NCBI RefSeq assembly: GCF_014200455.1
Contig: NZ_JACHBW010000001.1
Span: 124,001 to 188,000 of the forward strand
Direction: 5' to 3'
DNA length: 64,000 nucleotides
From: Paraburkholderia bannensis
GTDB lineage: Bacteria; Pseudomonadota; Gammaproteobacteria; Burkholderiales; Burkholderiaceae
The position numbers and the translations under genes were made by a program. This document shows, in pieces, positions 56,694 to 63,978 of this stretch. How positions within the stretch are numbered: the stretch's first letter is position 1; the number at the start of each line of letters is the position of its first letter. The notes below the pieces were generated by a model. It searched no databases, was not told the origin of the DNA, and worked only from the letters and a program-made list of their open reading frames with translations.

Positions 56694-58085
56694 TCAGGCT
56701 CCGCCCCCCGAAACCAGACCGCCCGGATGCGGCGCAAGCGGATCGCTCTCCATATGCCGCATGCCGTGCGCGCACAGCAGCCGGTACAGGGTGACACGCG
56801 AAATGCCCAGTTCCTGCGCCGCGTCGCCAAGACGGCCGCGATGGCGCAGCAAGGCCAGCTCGATCGCCTGCCGCTCGGCCGCTTCGCGCGCCTGTGCGAG
56901 CGACACCGGCACGACTTCGACGTAATCGCCCAGTTCCAGATCGCGTGCGCTAATCGCACGTCCTTCCGACATGACGATGGCGCGACGCACGCGGTTGATC
57001 AGTTCGCGCACATTGCCGGGCCAGCTGTAGTTATGCAGCGCGGCGATGGCGTCAGGCGAGAAGCCGCGCAGGCGGCGCGCGCCGTCCTTCTTGAAACGTT
57101 CGAGCATATGGCGGGCAAGCAGTTCGATATCCTTGCCGCGCGCGCGCAGCGGCGGCTCGTCGATCTGCAGCACGCACAGGCGGTGATACAGATCCTGCCG
57201 GAAACGCCCTTCCACCATGGCCGCGCGCATATCGACGTGAGTGGCCGAAATAATGCGCACATCCACGGGCATCGACTGATGGCCACCCAGCCGCTCGATC
57301 TTGCCTTCCTGCAGGAAGCGCAGCAGGCTGGCCTGGCTTTCCATCGGCAGGTCGCCGATTTCGTCGAGGAAGAGCGTGCCGCCGTTGGCCGCTTCCACCC
57401 GGCCGATCTTGCGCTGGCTCGCGCCCGTAAAGGCGCCGCGCTCGTAGCCGAACAGTTCGGATTGCAGCAGATGCGGCGGAATCGCGCCGCAGTTGATCGG
57501 CACGAACGGCGCGCTGCGCCGCGACGAGCGTTCGTGGATGGCGACCGCCGTGAGTTCCTTGCCCGTGCCCGATTCGCCGGAGATGAACACCGGCGCGTCG
57601 GTCATGGCGACCTTGCGGATCGAGCGGAACAAGGCGAGCATCGCCTCGCACGAGCCCACCATTTCGCCCTCGGTGCCGCCCGTGGTGTCGTTGGAGGCGG
57701 CTTCGACCAAGGAAACCATGCCGTAGGCGTGACCGACGGAATCGACGATGCGCTCGCCGCTCCACGGTACCGTTACGTAATCGAAACAGTAATCGCGCAC
57801 CAGACGGCGCAGATTGGCGTCCTGCAGCTGGCCCGTGGTGGTCGCTGCGACCCAGCCTACGTTAGGCAGCGTCAGGCAAGGCTCGAACGAGCCGATCTCA
57901 TGCAGATGGAACTGGCTCGACAGGTCGAGCAGGCCGCCCGCGGGCATGCCGGCGCGCAGCGCACGCCGTGCATCCCGGGCATTGCCCACGATCTCCACCT
58001 GCCAGCCGCGCTCGTGGAACCGCTCGTTCAGCGCTTCGTTGGGACTGCGCGTCACGTAAACCAACTGCCGCGTTGCGGATTCCAT
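56694..58085 (-). CDS. VpsR-like sigma-54-dependent transcriptional activator
   Basis: A 463-residue enhancer-binding protein. The N-terminal domain (about residues 1-128) is VpsR-like, with RRLVRDYCFDYVTVPW and VGHAYGMVSL; it lacks an evident phospho-acceptor arrangement. The AAA+ domain has Walker A GESGTGKE (170-177), the sigma-54 contact loop GAFTGA (217-222) and Walker B GTLFLDE (236-242). A Fis-type helix-turn-helix ends the protein (GRLGDAAQELGISRVTLYRLL). VpsR of Vibrio binds c-di-GMP to turn on biofilm genes; this is inferred here. It is divergent from the amyloid-like operon, which has a sigma-54 promoter, so it is the likely activator. Confidence 0.9.
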   Translation of the reverse strand: MESATRQLVYVTRSPNEALNERFHERGWQVEIVGNARDARRALRAGMPAGGLLDLSSQFHLHEIGSFEPCLTLPNVGWVAATTTGQLQDANLRRLVRDYCFDYVTVPWSGERIVDSVGHAYGMVSLVEAASNDTTGGTEGEMVGSCEAMLALFRSIRKVAMTDAPVFISGESGTGKELTAVAIHERSSRRSAPFVPINCGAIPPHLLQSELFGYERGAFTGASQRKIGRVEAANGGTLFLDEIGDLPMESQASLLRFLQEGKIERLGGHQSMPVDVRIISATHVDMRAAMVEGRFRQDLYHRLCVLQIDEPPLRARGKDIELLARHMLERFKKDGARRLRGFSPDAIAALHNYSWPGNVRELINRVRRAIVMSEGRAISARDLELGDYVEVVPVSLAQAREAAERQAIELALLRHRGRLGDAAQELGISRVTLYRLLCAHGMRHMESDPLAPHPGGLVSGGGA

Positions 58086-58355
58086 TATTCAGATCCTCTT
58101 GCCAACACATCGTTGCGGAATGACGGCACGCTCCTGATGTACAGACACGCAGCAAACGCACCGCGCGTCCGGCACCGTGGGGCCAGACGACACAATTTCA
58201 TTTGCTGACAGTGAATCCCCGAGCTGCGACGTGTGTATGTCAACACCCTGCCCATGTCTGAGCTTTTTGTTTTCGGCTTTACGCTTTTTCTGAAGCTTAC
58301 TCTATGCACCCGGGAGTTGGATAGAAAATATGCGGCGTGAATGGATTAGGGCACG

Positions 58356-58371
58356 ATGGAAAGGTTTCCAT
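58356..58371. promoter_or_regulatory. Inverted repeat in the regulator/operon control region
   Basis: ATGGAAA and TTTCCAT form 7-base arms around a 2-base centre. It lies 285 bases upstream of the first operon gene and 270 bases from the regulator start, so it could serve either. No known operator recognised. Confidence 0.35.
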
Positions 58372-58446
58372 TAGCGCTTTACCCTGAATCATAAGAAGAA
58401 AATCATTACAAGCGCATGCATCCGCCCCATTCCCGCAGGGGGGATC

Positions 58447-58469
58447 ATTACGTAACGTCATGACGTAAC
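58447..58469. promoter_or_regulatory. Repeated ACGTAAC motif with a 12-base palindrome
   Basis: ACGTAAC occurs twice, 13 bases apart (58450 and 58463), and between them ACGTCATGACGT is a perfect 12-base palindrome. It lies about 160-180 bases upstream of the sigma-54 promoter, a usual distance for enhancer-binding sites. Confidence 0.45.
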
Positions 58470-58535
58470 ACAAAATCGCGCAAACGTTCTCCGTTGAAAC
58501 TCCCAAACGAATTTCAGGGGTTTAAAGCAGCCAAC

Positions 58536-58551
58536 GTTTCAGCGCTGAAAC
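58536..58551. promoter_or_regulatory. Perfect 16-base palindrome, candidate enhancer site
   Basis: GTTTCAGCGCTGAAAC is identical on both strands. Its centre lies about 85 bases upstream of the -24 element, the standard place for an upstream activating sequence of a sigma-54 promoter. It is a candidate for the VpsR-like regulator dimer; binding is inference. Confidence 0.55.
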
Positions 58552-58626
58552 ATTTTCTCGAATATCCGCAATTCAAAATCCGCAGAAAATATCGAGAGCC
58601 CCGTCGCATCAAGGGTTTGCGGGACA

Positions 58627-58642
58627 TGGCACACGTTTCGCT
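58627..58642 (+). promoter_or_regulatory. Sigma-54 (-24/-12) promoter of the amyloid-like operon
   Basis: TGGCACACGTTTCGCT matches the consensus TGGCACG-N4-TTGCW at all fixed positions except two (A for G at the seventh base and C for T at the thirteenth). GG and GC are at the required 10-base spacing. Transcription would start near 58654, only about 16 bases before the first ATG, with the ribosome-binding site AGGAGA in between. Confidence 0.75.
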
Positions 58643-58669
58643 AAATGACCTCGCACCAGGAGACACGCC

Positions 58670-59248
58670 ATGCGACTCATTCGTACGAACGCCAAGCTCA
58701 GCCACGCAGTCAGTCACGTCACCGCCGTTGCGGCCGTGCTGATTCCCGCTGCGCTCCTCGCTGTCGCGCCGTCGGTGTATGCACAGACCGCGACCGACGC
58801 GGCCAGTGCCTCCTTCGTCGTGGCGAGCGTGAACGCCGATGTCGTTCCTGCAACAACTGCGGTCAGTGCGACGGTGGCTCCGGTGACTGCAGCCGTTTCG
58901 GCAAACGATGCCGGCATGCAGGCGGCGACGCTCGACACCAGCGCGTCCGCAAGTCAGGACAACGGCACCGCCGGCTCGAACTTGAGCGCCGCGCCGCTTG
59001 CCGCCGACCCGGGCCCCGCCGGCGACGAACCGGTGATGGCCGGTGTCGGCTCGATCGACGACCAGACGCTCTCGCATCAACGCGGCGGCGCGGTCGGCAT
59101 GTTGATGGTAGCAGCCACCCCGCAACTGATGCGCGGCGGCAACAGCGTGACGCTCTGGGACGAAATCGCCCCGCCCGCGCCCCTGCCGATTCCGGTGGAT
59201 AGCGGTCAGGCGGCGCAAGGCAACATCGCCAGCTACACGCGCAAGTGA
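58670..59248 (+). CDS. Exported protein, first gene of the Fap-like operon
   Basis: A 192-residue protein with a signal peptide (cut near residue 39, SVYAQT), then an Ala/Val/Thr/Ser-rich stretch (about 42-105). The conserved-looking part is at 128-155 with SIDDQTLSHQRGGAVGMLMV, and the end is Pro-rich. The DDxxLxHQxG pattern recurs in the last complete gene of the operon (62928). By place it could correspond to fapA, a chaperone of the amyloid subunits, but the sequence gives no proof. AGGAG lies 10 bases upstream and a sigma-54 promoter just before it. Confidence 0.72.
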   Translation: MRLIRTNAKLSHAVSHVTAVAAVLIPAALLAVAPSVYAQTATDAASASFVVASVNADVVPATTAVSATVAPVTAAVSANDAGMQAATLDTSASASQDNGTAGSNLSAAPLAADPGPAGDEPVMAGVGSIDDQTLSHQRGGAVGMLMVAATPQLMRGGNSVTLWDEIAPPAPLPIPVDSGQAAQGNIASYTRK

Positions 59249-59294
59249 AACAGATTAGCGCAGCAGACCGGACGCAGTAATTCCGACACAGGAC

Positions 59295-59314
59295 CCGCGC
59301 CGTACGCGGCGCGG
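59295..59314 (+). promoter_or_regulatory. Intercistronic stem-loop after the first operon gene
   Basis: CCGCGCCG pairs with CGGCGCGG around a TACG loop, in the 119 bases between the first and second gene. There is no T run after it, so it is more likely an mRNA processing or stability element than a terminator. Confidence 0.55.
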
Positions 59315-59367
59315 TTCGGGAGCAGCGAACAAGAGTCGCTGCCCCGAGGAGCAAGACGGAGACCGAC

Positions 59368-59880
59368 ATGAAAGCTCGCTTTACGACGCCAGGCTTGCAC
59401 CGGCGTTGCGCGCAGATCACAGGAGTCCTGATGGGTCTGTGCGCAGCGGCGCTCACGGCAGGCGTCAGTGCGCAGCAGGTGGTGAACCCCGGCGACATCA
59501 TCGTGGAGCGTGACGTCACCCCGCGCAGCGCGTTCGCCAATGTGCCGAAGAGCCAGGACCCCGTGCTCGTGCGCGCTACCACGTTCCCGAAGAACTCGTT
59601 CGATCCGGCCATGGCCACGCTCGTCAACGATACCGATCTGACCAACGCCCGCGGCAACTCAGGCGTGAATACGAGCGGCGCGTTGGCCGGCGAAGCAGCA
59701 GGCGTGCAGGCAATCAACCGGATCCTCGTCGGCAACCCGGCGGGCGGCTCGAACGGCGCGCTCGGCGCCGGCGGCAGCGCCTCGGCGATCGGCGGCATTG
59801 GCAACACGATTTCCAGCACCGTCACCGGCGCGCTTGCGCCGCTCACCAGCGCGCTTGGTTCCATCGGAGGAGTGAAATGA
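59368..59880 (+). CDS. Exported protein, second gene of the Fap-like operon
   Basis: A 170-residue protein with a signal peptide (residues 1-35, ending VSAQ). The mature part has an N-terminal segment with NPGDIIVERDVTPRSAF and FPKNSFDPAMATLVNDTDL (about 40-91), which looks ordered, and a Gly/Ala/Ser/Asn-rich C-terminal half with TNARGNSGVNTSGALAGEAAG, a possible degenerate repeat like those in the following two proteins. Its stop overlaps the next ATG by 4 bases, so the two are made together. Function unknown; possible minor subunit or nucleator. Confidence 0.72.
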   Translation: MKARFTTPGLHRRCAQITGVLMGLCAAALTAGVSAQQVVNPGDIIVERDVTPRSAFANVPKSQDPVLVRATTFPKNSFDPAMATLVNDTDLTNARGNSGVNTSGALAGEAAGVQAINRILVGNPAGGSNGALGAGGSASAIGGIGNTISSTVTGALAPLTSALGSIGGVK

Positions 59881-60488
59881 TTCGTCGTCCCAAACTTCTG
59901 GCCACGCTGGCGCTTGCGACCGCTGCCGTTGCGCTCGCAACCGGCGCACACGCGCAGGCCACGGTCGGCGCCATCGCCGTGATCGCGCCGAACGCCGCGA
60001 CCTCGACGACCGGGGCACTGACCGTGAACGAAGCGGCTGGGCTCGACAACGCTCAAGGCAACCAGCTGTCCATCTCCAGCGGCGGCGCGATTGCGAACGT
60101 GAATCTCGATGACCAAAGCACCTCGACCCGCGCGCGGCTCGCTAACGCCAGCGCGATTATCGGCTCGGGTGCCTTCAATAACACGTCGGGCGCCATGATG
60201 ATCAATCAGGCTGCGGGCGTGGGCAATATCCAGCGCAACAGTGCCCAGATCGGCACTGGGGCGTTCGGAGTGGCGATGCTCTCGGACGGGGAACTGTCCG
60301 CGGTCACCGCCCAGAACGGCAATACGGCTAACCAGGCAGGCCAGGCAGGCGGTATTCGTGAGGTACGCATCGACGGTGTGTCCTTCAGGAATGCAACGGG
60401 TCTCGTGCAGGTGAACCAGACGGCCGGAGCCGGTAATGCAACGGCGAACAGTTTTGTGCTCCGTCCCCCGGCGGGCACTCTTTTCTAA
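59877..60488 (+). CDS. FapB-like minor amyloid subunit (three N/G repeats)
   Basis: A 203-residue protein with a signal peptide (1-27, AHAQ). Three spaced copies of a 20-residue repeat lie at about 45-64, 104-123 and 174-193: TGALTVNEAAGLDNAQGNQL, SGAMMINQAAGVGNIQRNSA and TGLVQVNQTAGAGNATANSF. The linkers are 39 and 50 residues. The conserved Asn, Gly and Gln positions match the repeats of Pseudomonas Fap fibre proteins as I know them. A nucleating or minor subunit role is inferred. It is translationally coupled to the gene before. Confidence 0.7.
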   Translation: MIRRPKLLATLALATAAVALATGAHAQATVGAIAVIAPNAATSTTGALTVNEAAGLDNAQGNQLSISSGGAIANVNLDDQSTSTRARLANASAIIGSGAFNNTSGAMMINQAAGVGNIQRNSAQIGTGAFGVAMLSDGELSAVTAQNGNTANQAGQAGGIREVRIDGVSFRNATGLVQVNQTAGAGNATANSFVLRPPAGTLF

Positions 60489-60515
60489 CTGACCACTCAA
60501 GTATCGGAGCGAAAC

Positions 60516-62099
60516 ATGAAGCGCACCCTCATCGCAGCGGCAGTCCTCGCAACGGCAGCAACGTCCTCGTTTGCAGGCTCGAACTCCGCTTACCTGTTCA
60601 ACTACACGGCCGTCGGCGAACAAGTCGGCATCGAAGGCTGGGTCAGCCTGTTCGGATGCGTCAGCGTCTCGAGCACCGCAGGCGCCGTCATCAACAACTC
60701 GCAGACGACGTCGGGCGGCACGCTCAAGCCCCAGGCCCAGAGCTATATCACCGGCAACGTGACGACCACGTATGACAACAACACGTGGAGCGTGAACGGC
60801 ACGGGCACCAACTCGAGCTACAAGAACTCGTCGTATGCGACGGCCGAAGAGTCGGCATCGTCGAAGTCGTCGACGAAGACGCACAACGTCGCATCGTCGA
60901 CCTCGACGACCTCGTCGAGCAACAAGGCCTTCTCGAAGACCTACAACGCCGGCATTTCGGGTGACTACCACGTCGCCACGGATAGCGGCAGCTCCAGCAG
61001 CTCGTCGAAGACCAGCGCGCACAGCAATACGGGCGATGCAGCCGTCGCTACGTCGTACAACAGCGTCGGCAACAACACGTCGACGAAGTCGCAAAGCGGC
61101 TCCGGCAGCGCAGCCGTGCAAGTGACGACGAACAGCAGCGGCACCCCGGCCAACGGCACGGCTGGCATTGCTATCTCCGGCAATGAAGCTACGTCGCACA
61201 CGAAGACGAACTCGCATAACAACAGCGACACGACCAGCGCGGGCATCGCCTGGACGTCGCAGGACAACAAGAGCTCCAGCCACACCTCGCAAAAGGCGAA
61301 CTCCGCGTACGCCGACGGCACGGGCAGCGCAGCCGTGTCGGCCTACGAGAACGGCACGAGCTCGAAGTCGAGCAACTCTAGCAAGACGTACAACCACTCG
61401 TATGGCGAATCGAGCTCGAGCACGAAGAACGAAGCTCACTCGTACGCCAAGGCCACGCAGGAAAGCAAGTCGTGGGGCTATAGCGTGAGCGACTCGCTGA
61501 ACACGGTCAACGAAACGACGACCGGTTCGGTCACGCAGCACTACGACACGCAAGTCGCCGGCACGCTGGACGCCACCACGGGCAGCAACGCAGCAACGGG
61601 TGTGACGGGCAACCTGGGCGTGAACATCGCCGAAGGTATCAACAACGCACAGAGCAACAACGTTGCCCTCGCGTCGGTTGATGTGGGCAATGTGTTCGGT
61701 AACGCCCAGATCTTCAACACTCAGACTTCTGGCGGCAAGGCCAGCGTGAAGAACTTCAACCTGAATGCGTCGGTGGGTGATGGCTCGCTCGCCAGCGTCT
61801 CGGGCAACGTGGGCGTGAACGTCGCGTCGGGTATCGGCAACGCACAGAACAACAGCCTCGCCGGCTCCGTGACGACCTCCAGCAACGCAGGCACCGCCAA
61901 GACGACGGCGATGGTCGCGACCGACAACAATTCGCAGAACGCAGCGACGTACGCTACCGGCCAGTTCCAGGGTACGGCTAGCCTCGGCGCAGGCGCACTG
62001 GCCGGCGCAAGCGGCAACATCGGCGTGAACATCGCCGGCGGTATCGGCAACCTGCAGCACAACGGCCTGGCCATCGCAGCAATCAGCAACGGCCACTAA
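60516..62099 (+). CDS. FapC-like major amyloid subunit (three repeats, Ser/Thr/Asn-rich head)
   Basis: A 527-residue protein with a signal peptide (1-20). Residues about 21-75 form an N-terminal domain with one Cys (GWVSLFGCVSVSS). Residues about 80-340 are low complexity, Ser/Thr/Asn/Lys/His-rich. Three 18-residue repeats follow at 364-381, 429-446 and 499-516, such as SGNVGVNVASGIGNAQNN and SGNIGVNIAGGIGNLQHN, spaced by 65 and 70 residues. It ends right after the last repeat. The repeat type and gene order suggest the main fibre subunit of a functional amyloid. The long hydroxylated head is unusual. Confidence 0.75.
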   Translation: MKRTLIAAAVLATAATSSFAGSNSAYLFNYTAVGEQVGIEGWVSLFGCVSVSSTAGAVINNSQTTSGGTLKPQAQSYITGNVTTTYDNNTWSVNGTGTNSSYKNSSYATAEESASSKSSTKTHNVASSTSTTSSSNKAFSKTYNAGISGDYHVATDSGSSSSSSKTSAHSNTGDAAVATSYNSVGNNTSTKSQSGSGSAAVQVTTNSSGTPANGTAGIAISGNEATSHTKTNSHNNSDTTSAGIAWTSQDNKSSSHTSQKANSAYADGTGSAAVSAYENGTSSKSSNSSKTYNHSYGESSSSTKNEAHSYAKATQESKSWGYSVSDSLNTVNETTTGSVTQHYDTQVAGTLDATTGSNAATGVTGNLGVNIAEGINNAQSNNVALASVDVGNVFGNAQIFNTQTSGGKASVKNFNLNASVGDGSLASVSGNVGVNVASGIGNAQNNSLAGSVTTSSNAGTAKTTAMVATDNNSQNAATYATGQFQGTASLGAGALAGASGNIGVNIAGGIGNLQHNGLAIAAISNGH

Positions 62100-62193
62100 G
62101 CAGTCCGCAAGTAGAAGCAAACCAGGGCTGTACCTCGATGCACCGGCCGCCGCCACAGGCGGCCGGTGCTCAAACCAGAAGCAGGAGACCACC

Positions 62194-62913
62194 ATGTCCG
62201 GGCTCGCATCGTCCCCGGCGTCAAGGATGTGTGCTGTCGCGCTGGCGCTCGTCGCCACCGCGGCTTTCATGCCTGTGCACGCGCAATCGATGATCGACGC
62301 AACGCATCTGGTCGGCGTGCCGATCAAGCTGCCGCTGCGCTCGATGCGCGATATCCGCTACAGCAGCATCGTCAGCCAGCAATACGACTACAGCTGCGGC
62401 GCCGCCGCGCTCGCAACGCTGCTCAAGTATGGCTACGGCATCGACATCCCCGAACCGGAACTGATTCGCCGGATGATGGTGTACTCCACGCCCGAAGTGG
62501 TCGTGAAGAACGGCTTTTCCATGCTCGACATGAAGAAGTTCGTCGAAACGATCGGCCTGCGCGGGCGCGGCTTCCGCGTGAATACCGACGCCCTGTATCA
62601 CCTGCAGATTCCCGTGCTCGTGCTCATGAATATCGAAGGCTACGAGCATTTCGTGATCGTCAAACACGCCGAGAACGGCCGCGTCTTCATTGCGGACCCC
62701 GCGCTCGGCAACCGGATTGTTGCCGAGGACGACTTTGCGAAGACCTGGAATGGTCTCGTCTTCGCGGTGCTCGGCAAACCGTTCCTGGAGGACTCTCCGC
62801 TGTTGCAGAACAATGAGTCGCTCGCGCTGAAGCTGCGCGAGAACGCCCTGCAGAATGGCACGGCAGCGACTCCCTTCTTCGAATACGGCCTCGACAAGGC
62901 CGTTATGTTCTGA
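62194..62913 (+). CDS. Periplasmic C39-type cysteine peptidase (FapD-like)
   Basis: A 239-residue protein with a signal peptide (1-30, PVHAQ). The C39 active site is complete by eye: Cys68 in QQYDYSCGAAALATLL, His152 in GYEHFVIVKH and Asp168 in FIADPALG, with Gln62 or Gln63 as oxyanion residue. It has no ABC-transporter part. FapD, encoded after fapC in Pseudomonas, is a periplasmic C39-like protease required for Fap secretion. It may process the operon products or the pore. Confidence 0.86.
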   Translation: MSGLASSPASRMCAVALALVATAAFMPVHAQSMIDATHLVGVPIKLPLRSMRDIRYSSIVSQQYDYSCGAAALATLLKYGYGIDIPEPELIRRMMVYSTPEVVVKNGFSMLDMKKFVETIGLRGRGFRVNTDALYHLQIPVLVLMNIEGYEHFVIVKHAENGRVFIADPALGNRIVAEDDFAKTWNGLVFAVLGKPFLEDSPLLQNNESLALKLRENALQNGTAATPFFEYGLDKAVMF

Positions 62914-62927
62914 AGTACACAAGAGTC

Positions 62928-63782
62928 ATGAATCGCAACCTCTCACAGACTGGCATCGCGGCAGGTCTTTGCGCGCTCGCCTGCGCTTATTCGAATGGTG
63001 CGCGGGCCGCCGAGAGCCTTGCCGCCACGCAGCCTCCGCAACCCTTGACACCCGCCTTTCTCGCCGCGGCCGGCTCCGACGCCCAAGCCGTGCACTGCGA
63101 ACCCGTCGATGACGACGTGCTCGCGCATCAGACCGGCAAATACGCCGGCAACGACATGATTTCAGGCGTCGTCCTGAACGTCATCTCGCAATGGCAGTTG
63201 CCCAACGGCGCCACCGCCACCGCCCAGGGCGCGCTGACTGTCGTGCAGAACACCGTCAACCAGTTGAGCGCCAGCGTACAGACCAGCGCCAAGGTCACCG
63301 ACCCGGTCGCGGGCGGCACGACCACGGCCAACAGTGGCGCCACGCCGAATACGTCTGCCACCGGCGGACAGAACGTGGCGGTCAACGGCGTCTCGCAGGT
63401 CACCCAGGTCGCCGGCAACGGCAACGTCGGTTCCAATGCCGCGACCATCGACTACACCAGCAGCAGCGGCAACTCGCAGCTCGCGAATGTCGCGAATACG
63501 CCGAGCGCATCGGCTTCGAACGCCAACGGCACCATCCGCGCCGGCATCGCCTTTGGCGGCAACGGCATCAGCGTCACGTTGCAAACACCGGCCGGCATTG
63601 CCACCCAAAACATCATGCCGAGCAACACGGCGCAGGCGGGCTCGATCGCCCAGCTGCTCCAGATCGCGGGTAATAACCAGCAGGTCGCCAATCAGTTATC
63701 CCTCAGCCTGCAGACGCAGCAGATGAGCGCGCAAATGATCCGGCAGGCCGGCGTACTACAGGCTCTGCGCAACATCCGTTGA
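62928..63782 (+). CDS. FapE-like exported protein, sixth gene of the operon
   Basis: A 284-residue protein with a signal peptide (1-28, GARAAES). At 57-90 it has the single mature Cys, then the pattern DDDVLAHQTGK, followed by AGNDMISGVVLNVISQWQL. A central Asn/Gly/Ser/Thr-rich part with GNGNVGSNAA resembles the fibre repeats, and the end (about 238-284) is Gln-rich and helical. By position it could be fapE, an extracellular fibre-associated protein. It starts 14 bases after the peptidase gene. Confidence 0.7.
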   Translation: MNRNLSQTGIAAGLCALACAYSNGARAAESLAATQPPQPLTPAFLAAAGSDAQAVHCEPVDDDVLAHQTGKYAGNDMISGVVLNVISQWQLPNGATATAQGALTVVQNTVNQLSASVQTSAKVTDPVAGGTTTANSGATPNTSATGGQNVAVNGVSQVTQVAGNGNVGSNAATIDYTSSSGNSQLANVANTPSASASNANGTIRAGIAFGGNGISVTLQTPAGIATQNIMPSNTAQAGSIAQLLQIAGNNQQVANQLSLSLQTQQMSAQMIRQAGVLQALRNIR

Positions 63783-63978
63783 CGACTCTACCGACAACCA
63801 CCTGACACGCCGCCCACCGCCATGGGCGGCTGCCACAAACCACAAGGAGATCGAGGGGGGAGACCAGTACACGCAGGCCGAGGCCCTGCGTGACGTATCG
63901 AGGAGGTGCATCGACGTGCGCGGGTACGGGGCCAGGGGGCTCGGTGAGGCGTGCGATTTCGATCCGGGGGAAGAAAAA

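Larger units (their letters stand above)
58086..58669. other. Divergent control region of the amyloid-like operon
   Basis: 584 bases between the regulator and the first operon gene. It is AT-richer than its surroundings, which is typical of a bending-prone control region. It contains an inverted repeat at 58356-58371, TACGTAAC-type repeats at 58447-58469, a perfect 16-base palindrome at 58536-58551 and a sigma-54 promoter at 58627-58642. No coding frame is evident. Confidence 0.75.

Noticed and set aside
58863..62327. Minus-strand open frame of 1154 codons across the Fap-like genes
   Set aside because: It is antisense to five genes with signal peptides and repeats; its composition is Arg/Val/Ala/Cys-rich and without domains.
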